Assembly: GCF_003254275.1 (NCBI RefSeq)
Contig: NZ_QKZK01000029.1
Span: 1-49,463 of the forward strand
Length of the DNA: 49,463 bases
Direction: 5' to 3'
From: Breznakibacter xylanolyticus
Lineage (GTDB): Bacteria; Bacteroidota; Bacteroidia; Bacteroidales; Marinilabiliaceae
Of the stretch, positions 44,089 to 49,463 are shown piece by piece. Each line of letters opens with the position of its first letter. Positions within the stretch are counted from its first letter, which is position 1. The notes beneath the pieces are model-generated. The model saw nothing but the letters and a program-made list of their open reading frames with translations, was not told the DNA's origin and made no database searches. Made by a program: the position numbers and the translations under genes.

Positions 44089-44280
44089 CTATTCCAAACT
44101 GGTACTTCCCTTGGCATGCCGTGGGAAATAGGGACAATGCCGGCAACCACTTCCGCAGCAATAGCCGCGTTTGCGATGAAAAGTGGCCGTCATCACGCGC
44201 CAACCGCGTTCATCCATATAAAAATCGCCTTCGGCCGCTGCCGATTGATAGGAGGGCGTCTCCTCGTCATGGTTATTCAT
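44089..44280 (-). CDS. DUF5522-like small cysteine-rich protein
   Basis: A 63-residue protein with the pattern FYMDERGWRVMTATFHRKRG-YCCGSGCRHCPY, with cysteines at 41, 42, 46 and 49. This closely resembles the short DUF5522 proteins that are common in Bacteroidota; the four clustered cysteines suggest metal binding. Function is unknown. It stands between a family A palindrome and a family B element. Confidence 0.8.
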   Translation of the reverse strand: MNNHDEETPSYQSAAAEGDFYMDERGWRVMTATFHRKRGYCCGSGCRHCPYFPRHAKGSTSLE

Positions 44281-44293
44281 GTGTTAAAAAAAT

Positions 44294-44412
44294 TAAGCCC
44301 CCTAAATCCCCCAAAGGGGGACTTACAGAGCGTTGTGTCGTCAATTACTTTGTTTGATGTACTCGTGCACTTTCCTGCTTAAGCACTCTCGCACTCTCCT
44401 ACTTTGCCCCTT
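44294..44412 (+). repeat. Dispersed repeat family B, copy 4
   Basis: TTAAGCCCCCTAAATCCCCC, AAAGGGGGACTTACAGAGCG, TCAATTACTTTGTTTGATGT, then the tail GCACTTTCCTGCTTAAGCAC and further short units. The layout and order match copies 1 and 3. Confidence 0.85.
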
Positions 44413-44455
44413 TCCCAAACACCCACATCCGCCCAAAAGTTCATCCATCAACAAA

Positions 44456-44494
44456 AAGAAACGCGCCGCAACCCAGAGGCTTCGACGCGTTTGA
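44456..44494 (-). terminator. ribBA terminator
   Basis: AAACGCGCCG (44459-44468) pairs with CGACGCGTTT (44483-44492), one mismatch. On the minus strand it is followed by CTTTTTG. It begins 20 bp after the ribBA stop. Confidence 0.75.
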
Positions 44495-44513
44495 TGATGA
44501 AGTATCAAAAGAA

Positions 44514-45755
44514 CTACTCTTTCTTATCGGTATACTTAAACACTTGGAGGTTGTGCCCCATGCGCTCCTTTTTGGTTTTCATGTACACCTCGTTGTAGGG
44601 GTTTGGCTGAATTTCGATGGGAATGTTTTCCACAATCTTGAGGCCGTAGCCCTCCAGTCCGATGCGTTTGATGGGGTTGTTGGTCATCAGGCGCATGTTG
44701 TGCACGCCCAGCTCGCGCAGGATTTGCGCTCCCACGCCATAGTCGCGCTCATCGGCCTCGAAGCCCAGCTCAAGGTTGGCATCCACGGTGTCGCGGCCTT
44801 CTTCCTGCAGTTTGTAGGCCATGATTTTGCTCATCAGACCAATGCCGCGGCCCTCCTGATTCATGTACACCACCACGCCTTTACCTTCTTTTTCGATGGT
44901 ATCCATGGCCTTGTGCAGCTGTTCGCCACACTCGCACCGCAACGACCCGAAAATGTCGCCCGTGGCGCACGACGAATGCACCCGCACCAGAATGGGCTCA
45001 TTGGGTTCCCAGGTGCCTTTGATCAGCGCCATGTGGTCGAGCCCGTTGCTCTTTTGCTTGAAGGGGATGAGTCGGAAATGACCGTATTGGGTAGGCAGGC
45101 TCACTTCCACGCCTTTGATGATGAGCGATTCATCCTTGAGACGGTAAGCAATCAGATCTTTAATCGAAATCAGCTTCAGGTTGAAGCGACGGGCAATATC
45201 GACCAACTGAGGCAGGCGGGCCATGGTGCCGTCTTCGTTCATGATTTCGACCAGTACGGCAGCAGGATTAAGCCCGGCCAGGCGTGCCAAATCGACGGCA
45301 GCCTCGGTGTGCCCACTTCGGCGCAGCACCCCTTTGTTGCGCGCCCTCAGCGGGAAGATGTGGCCGGGACGCCCCAGGTCTTCGGGCTTGGTATCGGGAT
45401 TGCTTAATGCGAAGATGGTTTTGGCACGATCGGATGCCGAGATGCCGGTGGTACACCCCTGCCCCAGCAGATCGACCGATACGGTGAAAGGCGTGGCATG
45501 CAACGAGGTGTTATTGCCCACCATGAGCGGTAGCTCCAGCTCGTCGCATCGCTCTTCGGTGAGCGGCGCACAAATGAGTCCACGACCATGCGTGGCCATA
45601 AAGTTCACCTTCTCGGGGGTTATCAGTTGAGCCGCGCAAATAAAATCGCCTTCGTTCTCACGGTCTTCGTCATCCACTACGATTATCAGTTCTCCCTTGC
45701 CAATGGCCTCAATGGCCGATTCAATGGAGTCTAATTGGAATTGCTCTTCGGACAT
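44514..45755 (-). CDS. ribBA: Bifunctional 3,4-dihydroxy-2-butanone-4-phosphate synthase / GTP cyclohydrolase II
   Basis: A 413-residue fusion that starts both branches of riboflavin synthesis. The N-terminal DHBP synthase domain (to about residue 205) has [43 protein letters not shown] and [17 protein letters not shown]. The C-terminal GTP cyclohydrolase II domain has zinc-binding cysteines in [20 protein letters not shown], the catalytic [20 protein letters not shown], and [19 protein letters not shown]. All expected residues of the GTP cyclohydrolase half are present, so both activities are likely. It follows the LptF/G-type permease gene by 54 bp on the same strand. Confidence 0.96.
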   Translation of the reverse strand: MSEEQFQLDSIESAIEAIGKGELIIVVDDEDRENEGDFICAAQLITPEKVNFMATHGRGLICAPLTEERCDELELPLMVGNNTSLHATPFTVSVDLLGQGCTTGISASDRAKTIFALSNPDTKPEDLGRPGHIFPLRARNKGVLRRSGHTEAAVDLARLAGLNPAAVLVEIMNEDGTMARLPQLVDIARRFNLKLISIKDLIAYRLKDESLIIKGVEVSLPTQYGHFRLIPFKQKSNGLDHMALIKGTWEPNEPILVRVHSSCATGDIFGSLRCECGEQLHKAMDTIEKEGKGVVVYMNQEGRGIGLMSKIMAYKLQEEGRDTVDANLELGFEADERDYGVGAQILRELGVHNMRLMTNNPIKRIGLEGYGLKIVENIPIEIQPNPYNEVYMKTKKERMGHNLQVFKYTDKKE

Positions 45756-45809
45756 CTATGAATGTTTTTTTGATAATATGGTTTGTGTTTGTTTGCAAAA
45801 AGAATGCGG

Positions 45810-47288
45810 TCACTCAGCTTTAACAAGCTTGCGACGCTTACGAAACAGCTTTTGGAAAAAGATGGTATAAGCGTCAGAGTTGAGCAGCGCCGAGTCGGTG
45901 GACGACTTATAGGTGATGAAAGCGCCCACCACCAACAGTATGCCCGACGAGAGCCACATGCCCTGCCAGGTCTCCCAAATGCTTTCGCGAGCCATCTTTT
46001 CGCCCGTGGTGTTGATCACATAATAAAGAATGAAAAACAACACCGAAATAACCACCGGCATCCCCAACCCGCCCTTGCGGATGATGGCCCCCAGCGGCGC
46101 CCCGATAAAAAAGAAGATGATGCACGCAAAAGGCAACGTAAACTTGCGGTGTCGCTCCATCTGGTGTCGAACAATCTTGGTCTCTTCCTTTTCGATAAAA
46201 CGGTTTTGATCCTCAATCATCTGTCGGTTCTCGCGGGCGGCACGCAAGGCACCTTCGTACGCGTTGCGCTGTTTTTCGGCCGTCAGGGCGCTCATGGCAC
46301 TATCGAGGGGCACCACAGTCACCTCAGCCATGGCACTGTCGATGGCATTTTTTTGACCGGGACTAAAGGCATACCGCACCCGCTTAAAGTGGGTCCGCTT
46401 CATGCGCTCCGACAGGTCGGTCACTTGCATGGTTTTAATTTTCTGAATGGAATCTTCATCCACGCGCAGCTGCACCAGGTTTTTCATGCGGTCACTCGAC
46501 TTGAAAAAGCCCTCATCGGAACGGGTAAAATCGAACCCTTGCAACTCAATCAATGCTGTTTGCGACTCAAAGATGTCAGTCCTAAACGACTGTAATTCGC
46601 GGTCGCGCAATCGGCGTTTTTCCTGAGCCACCTTCTCATCAAAGCGCACACCATTATAAAGGGTGAGAATCATAAACTTCTTGTCCTCCGACACCTGCAA
46701 TTTGCCTGAATCGGCAATGGTCACGTTGCTGTTGCGCGAAAGTTTATCGCGATGGTCGTATATCATGATATCGTGCATCATGTTCGTCTCTCGATCTTTG
46801 TCTTCAATCTTGATGCTGAAATCCTCAATGCCATCGTAAAACACCTTTTCCTTAATATCCAGTTCAGGCCGCGTTTGCCGCACATCGTATAACAGCGAAT
46901 AAAGTTTGAGGTTGGCTACCGGTAACAAATTGTTCGAGAACCAAAATGCCGCGCCGGCCACCATCAAAATAAACACCATCAAGGGTTTCATGATGCGTGG
47001 CAGGGAAATGCCGGCTGCTTTTAAAGCTGTGAGCTCGTAATGCTCGCCCATATTCCCGAATGTCATCAGCGAAGCCAACAAAATGGCCAGTGGCAAGGCC
47101 ATGGGCACCACCTGCAACGAGGCGTAAAACAGCAACTCGGCCATCACGTACCACTCAAGCCCCTTGCCCACGAGTTCATCCACATATTTCCATAAAAACT
47201 GCATCACCAGGATAAACAGAGAGATAAAGAAAGTCATGGCCAAAGGGCCCAAAAAACTTTTTAGGATAAAAAGATGCAGTCGCTTCAT
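45810..47288 (-). CDS. LptF/LptG (YjgP/YjgQ) family permease
   Basis: A 492-residue inner-membrane protein of the lipopolysaccharide-export permease family, which with LptB and LptC extracts LPS from the inner membrane. Three N-terminal helices (near 10-35, 55-80, 100-122) are followed by a large periplasmic beta-jellyroll region (about 125-375). Within it residues 290-375 are a charged, helix-like insertion. Three C-terminal helices follow (near 382-402, 408-428, 438-460), with PFACIIFFFIGAPLGAIIRKG-type text. The region is longer than in the E. coli proteins (about 360 residues), as is common in this phylum. Its promoter sits in the hairpin upstream. Confidence 0.9.
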   Translation of the reverse strand: MKRLHLFILKSFLGPLAMTFFISLFILVMQFLWKYVDELVGKGLEWYVMAELLFYASLQVVPMALPLAILLASLMTFGNMGEHYELTALKAAGISLPRIMKPLMVFILMVAGAAFWFSNNLLPVANLKLYSLLYDVRQTRPELDIKEKVFYDGIEDFSIKIEDKDRETNMMHDIMIYDHRDKLSRNSNVTIADSGKLQVSEDKKFMILTLYNGVRFDEKVAQEKRRLRDRELQSFRTDIFESQTALIELQGFDFTRSDEGFFKSSDRMKNLVQLRVDEDSIQKIKTMQVTDLSERMKRTHFKRVRYAFSPGQKNAIDSAMAEVTVVPLDSAMSALTAEKQRNAYEGALRAARENRQMIEDQNRFIEKEETKIVRHQMERHRKFTLPFACIIFFFIGAPLGAIIRKGGLGMPVVISVLFFILYYVINTTGEKMARESIWETWQGMWLSSGILLVVGAFITYKSSTDSALLNSDAYTIFFQKLFRKRRKLVKAE

Positions 47289-47311
47289 AAGGCTTCCGAT
47301 AGAAAGAAAAA

Positions 47312-47340
47312 ATCCGGTTAGTCAAAAAAACCAACCGGAT
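47312..47340 (-). terminator. Terminator of the START-like gene, overlapped by the permease start site
   Basis: ATCCGGTT (47312-47319) pairs with AACCGGAT (47333-47340). On the minus strand it is followed by TTTTTTCTTTC. It lies just downstream of the -7 box of the next gene. Confidence 0.75.
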
Positions 47341-47370
47341 GCAAAAGTAGTGAAAGTTTACTTGTTTCAA
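47341..47370 (-). promoter_or_regulatory. Promoter of the LptF/G-type permease gene
   Basis: On the minus strand, TTG (47370-47368), an 18-bp gap and TACTTTTGC (47349-47341), an exact -7 match. The start site should fall near 47335, inside the upstream arm of the hairpin. Confidence 0.6.
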
Positions 47371-47372
47371 GG

Positions 47373-47771
47373 TCAAAGGGTGCCTAAACCATGTTTGAGC
47401 AATTCAATTTGTTTGTTCCATAACTCGATGGCATAGCGGCGTTCGTCGGCGTCGCAAAAATCGGTCACCACCAAGGCGGTCGAACCAGTCAGCTCATCGG
47501 TGACAATGCGAAACCCGAAATACGCCTCTTCATCATCGTCGTCGAGCCAACGAAACCGAATGAGCTTATTCTCCTTCCGCTCCAAAACGATGGCCTCTTG
47601 TTGTTCCCCTTTCCACTTAAAGGTGTACACACTTTCGTCGTGCAGATCCACATCGTCGGCAAACCATTCCGACAACCCGCTGGGGGTACTCAACCTGTTA
47701 AACAGGACGCCGGGAGTTGAGTTGATGATAAACTCCAGGTCGATTTGAACTTTCTCAATGGTCATCTTCAT
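47373..47771 (-). CDS. START-like (SRPBCC fold) domain protein
   Basis: A 132-residue small protein. LEFIINSTPGVLFNRLSTPS-GLSEWFADDV near the N-terminus, a central YTFKWKGEQQEAIVLERKEN, and FGFRIVTDELTGSTALVVTD followed by an amphipathic helix (RRYAIELWNKQIELLKHGLG) fit the AHSA1/START-like helix-grip fold. Such proteins bind small hydrophobic ligands; the ligand is unknown. It is conserved-looking and monocistronic, with its own terminator. Confidence 0.8.
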   Translation of the reverse strand: MKMTIEKVQIDLEFIINSTPGVLFNRLSTPSGLSEWFADDVDLHDESVYTFKWKGEQQEAIVLERKENKLIRFRWLDDDDEEAYFGFRIVTDELTGSTALVVTDFCDADERRYAIELWNKQIELLKHGLGTL

Positions 47772-48111
47772 TTCTCTTTATCAGTATTGGGGTCAGTCAT
47801 CGGCCCTTTAGTATCGAATTGAGCAGTACAAAACGGCCGAAACACTCATGAATGCTGAGAAAAACGATAAAAATTCCTTTCTGACAATCACGATGTTACA
47901 ACAAAAATAGCAAAAAGAATCAAAAAAAACGCATCTGCCATTTTTCCATTCAAAATATTCTCCTACATTTGCAACCGCAAAACCCAATGATGGTTTGCCT
48001 TTCAGAGGATAAATCCTCATCAAAAAAGGTGTTAGAAATATTAAGGCATACGCCCCGGATGATTTGCCTTTCTGACATAAAACCTGACGATGAAGGTCTC
48101 TGAATATAAAT
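47772..48111. other. Intergenic region with tRNA promoter and two TTTGCCTTTC direct repeats
   Basis: A gene-free AT-rich stretch. A -7-like TACATTTGC lies at 47964-47972. GAGGATAAATCCTC (48005-48018) is a small hairpin. The decamer TTTGCCTTTC occurs twice in the tRNA leader, near 47995 and 48063. No convincing coding sequence is seen. Confidence 0.55.
47964..47972 (+). promoter_or_regulatory. -7-like element for the tRNA transcript
   Basis: TACATTTGC, an exact TAnnTTTG match, about 140 bp upstream of the tRNA. The long leader is unusual for a single tRNA. Confidence 0.45.
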
Positions 48112-48185
48112 GCCGAGGTAGCTCAGCTGGTTAGAGCGCATGATTCATAATCATGAGGTCGGCGGTTCAAGCCCGCCTCTCGGTA
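48112..48185 (+). tRNA. tRNA with CAU anticodon (elongator Met or Ile2)
   Basis: A 74-nt cloverleaf. Acceptor GCCGAGG pairs with TCTCGGT (two G-U pairs), D stem GCTC/GAGC, anticodon arm CATGA-TTCATAA-TCATG with anticodon CAU, variable AGGTC, T arm GGCGG-TTCAAGC-CCGCC, and discriminator A at 48185. CCA is not encoded. It lacks the GGG/CCC anticodon stem of initiator tRNA, so it is elongator methionine or a lysidine-modified isoleucine tRNA; the first is the usual call. A strong terminator follows within 11 bp. Confidence 0.93.
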
Positions 48186-48195
48186 CTTAAAAATC

Positions 48196-48229
48196 AAATG
48201 GTTACAACTAAAAGTTGTAACCATTTTTT
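48196..48229 (+). terminator. tRNA terminator
   Basis: AAATGGTTACAACT and AGTTGTAACCATTT form a 14-bp perfect stem with a 3-nt loop, followed by TTTTG. Confidence 0.9.
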
Positions 48230-48577
48230 GTTTGGGACATACATTTTAACATACATAAATCAAGTCGAAAACATAGTCACAATAGTGGCAACACGTGCCG
48301 TTGGAAGAGTATAGTTGCCACTTTTCTGTCAAGTGTTTTTGATTTTTCTAATCTCTTTTGTACTTCCATTGAATACTCTTGAGATTGTTTCATATCTCAA
48401 GCTTTCTTTTGCTGACTTTTTGTTTTTCCTTCCCAAAATGAACCCAATGCATGGTTGCTCAATCCTTTTCTTCCAATTTTCCAGAAGAATTGCATCATTT
48501 CTCTGTTTTTTGCAAACTCATTGACCAAAATACATATCGAGAACGCAATATTTGTCAACTTTTTTGCTTGATAAAAT

Positions 48578-48613
48578 GCAAAACCCCTTCCGCATCACGC
48601 AAAAGGGGTTGCT
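48578..48613 (-). terminator. Terminator of the acidic small protein gene
   Basis: AACCCCTT and AAGGGGTT form an 8-bp stem. On the minus strand it is followed by TTGCATTTTATC. It lies about 20 bp after the gene's stop. Confidence 0.7.
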
Positions 48614-48632
48614 TTCTTGAAGTCAAAGTCAC

Positions 48633-48893
48633 TTATTCGTCTTCTGACTCGTCATCATCGTCCGAATCTTCGTCTTCATCCTCATCTTCTTCATCCAATT
48701 CGTCAAGCGCATCTTCCAACCAATCCTCTAATTCATGGATGGCAGCTTTCTGCTTAGCCGAATAGCTCACTTCGATGATGATTTCATCATCCTCGGTGCT
48801 GCCTTGGATCTCGTTGACCAATTCATTCTCGGACAACAGTTCAGAAAATTCAGCCAACAACTCGGTTGGCACTTCGAAAATTTTACTTTTCAT
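48633..48893 (-). CDS. Small acidic protein of unknown function
   Basis: 86 residues. The first 60 look like a folded helical/beta domain (MKSKIFEVPTELLAEFSELL, then NEIQGSTEDDEIIIEVSYSA, then a helix KQKAAIHELEDWLEDALDEL). The last 25 are almost only Asp and Glu with a few Ser. Such a tail could mimic DNA or bind cations or basic proteins. No family is recognised. It has its own terminator and lies between the tRNA and the iteron region. The gene looks real because its N-terminal part has normal amino-acid use. Confidence 0.75.
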   Translation of the reverse strand: MKSKIFEVPTELLAEFSELLSENELVNEIQGSTEDDEIIIEVSYSAKQKAAIHELEDWLEDALDELDEEDEDEDEDSDDDDESEDE

Positions 48894-48956
48894 GATGTAA
48901 AAAATTAAAGATTAATAAAAAACATATGTGATTTTCACATAATTCAATCATTGATG

Positions 48957-49020
48957 CCGTTTCCACTGTTTCCACCGTTTCCATTTCCAGCGATGGAAAC
49001 GGTGGAAACGATGGAAACGG
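48957..49020. repeat. 28-bp inverted repeat built from TGGAAAC iterons
   Basis: Left arm 48957-48984 and right arm 48993-49020 match as inverted repeats at 26 of 28 positions around the 8-bp loop TTCCAGCG. Each arm holds three copies of TGGAAAC (or its complement GTTTCCA) at 8- to 10-bp spacing. The same word occurs at the 3' end of the downstream minus-strand gene (49156-49194). Confidence 0.92.
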
Positions 49021-49146
49021 GCATGGCAATAGCTGTACGAAAGGTTGGTAACCTGTCGTAAAACTTGGTTAAGACAATTCTAATGTGTAGTTATTCAGAT
49101 CATAAGACCCAATAACGTTTGCCGGTGTGAGCAGACTTCAAGCACA

Positions 49147-49463
49147 TCACAAAGCGTTTCCACTGTTTCCACTGTTTCCGTTTGGGATGGAAACACTTCG
49201 TTTTTTGAGCCATTTACTAATGGTGCCTTGTTTATTTTCATCTCCCAACACCTCTTTAGCAATGGCACGATACGCCCACCCTTTTTGTTTCAGTTCAACC
49301 GCTCTCTGAATCAGGCTTTCCCGATCACCCTCATTGCTTTCGTTGCGTCGCAGGTGATAACTCTCCTCGTGAAAGTCGATGAAGTCGAATGTCAGGAAAT
49401 AGCCTTTCTTGACGACTTCGCAGGTGATAACATTTTGCGAATCGTAAAGTATTTCAGCACTCC
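49147..49463 (-). CDS. C-terminal end of a replication/helicase-like protein with HTH tail (partial, 5' end outside window)
   Basis: 104 residues are visible, running off the right edge. A beta-rich part (ILYDSQNVITCEVVKKGYFL-TFDFIDFHEESYHLRRN) is followed by a helix-turn-helix: GDRESLIQRAVELKQKGWAY, RAIAKEVLGDENKQGTISKW. The tail SIPNGNSGNSGNAL is encoded by GTTTCC iterons on the plus strand. This arrangement resembles the end of RepA-like AAA helicases (AAA_25 type) on Bacteroidota mobile elements, as remembered rather than searched. The rest of the gene would decide this. Confidence 0.7.
   Translation of the reverse strand, partial: SAEILYDSQNVITCEVVKKGYFLTFDFIDFHEESYHLRRNESNEGDRESLIQRAVELKQKGWAYRAIAKEVLGDENKQGTISKWLKKRSVSIPNGNSGNSGNAL

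Larger units (their letters stand above)
48186..48632. other. AT-rich gene-free stretch after the tRNA
   Basis: 447 bp. It includes the tRNA terminator, a 9-bp inverted repeat AGTGGCAAC (48284-48292) / GTTGCCACT (48314-48322), and the terminator of the next minus-strand gene at 48581-48612. The base composition is clearly more AT-rich than most genes in the window. The open frames seen are low-complexity Phe/Leu-rich text and are not supported as genes. Confidence 0.6.

Noticed and set aside
48112-48185. Initiator tRNA-fMet
   Set aside because: The anticodon stem lacks the three G-C pairs of initiators and position 1 pairs with 72 as G-U instead of being an unpaired C-A.
48315-48524. Small Phe/Leu-rich frame after the tRNA
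   Set aside because: Composition reflects T-rich DNA; no start context or conserved-looking motif.

Overview
The window looks like a chromosomal segment of a Bacteroidota bacterium, most likely a free-living Bacteroidales/Marinilabiliales-type organism. The evidence is two TonB-dependent receptors with carboxypeptidase-like N-terminal domains, a secreted protease with a type IX secretion tail, several TAnnTTTG (-7) promoters typical of this phylum, no strong Shine-Dalgarno sites, a bifunctional RibBA, and phylum-typical small proteins (DUF5522-like, DUF4395-like, START-like). A chemoreceptor and a CheW show that it has chemosensory signalling. No phage, complete IS or CRISPR array is visible.

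Layout. 1-5.9 kb: malate dehydrogenase, a PerM/AI-2E-type permease, a beta-helix lipoprotein and a secreted endonuclease/phosphatase-fold protein. 5.9-9.1 kb: cca and a SpoU methyltransferase, then two tandem thioredoxins, one cytosolic and one a lipoprotein. 9.1-12.8 kb: a TPP riboswitch ahead of a TonB-dependent receptor (predicted thiamine importer). This receptor is followed by an 18-unit, exactly phased 21-bp palindromic array and a small exported protein. 12.9-17.1 kb: a four-gene unit of a MORN-like secreted protein, an S8 protease with T9SS tail, xseA and xseB. 17.2-23.3 kb: dnaK, and heme genes hemH, hemY and hemN. 23.5-25.8 kb: a pseudouridine synthase, cytidine deaminase and a glucosaminidase-LysM protein. 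26.1-32.7 kb: a chemoreceptor, a divergent orphan sugar-binding lipoprotein, a DUF4395 protein, a carboxyltransferase and cheW. 33-36.5 kb: a second TonB-dependent receptor and a 2-hydroxyacid dehydrogenase. 36.8-42 kb: a predicted F-type CLC antiporter followed by menF, menD and menB for menaquinone. 42.9-47.8 kb: fmt, a DUF5522-like protein, ribBA, an LptF/G permease and a START-like protein. 48.1 kb to the end: a tRNA with CAU anticodon, then AT-rich DNA with an acidic small protein, TGGAAAC iterons and the 3' end of a gene with a replication-protein-like helix-turn-helix tail. This last stretch could be the edge of an integrated element.

The most distinctive non-coding content is a set of dispersed intergenic repeats. 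Family A is rich in AGAC/GTCT and has six copies. Family B has a CCCCCAAAGGGGG hairpin followed by short GCACTTTGCC-like units and has four loci. Family C has two copies, each right after a family A copy. They cluster with a 41-bp tandem array into an 840-bp mosaic between menB and fmt, and one family B copy sits inside the men cluster. With the 21-bp array and the TGGAAAC inverted repeat, these are the least explained structures here.
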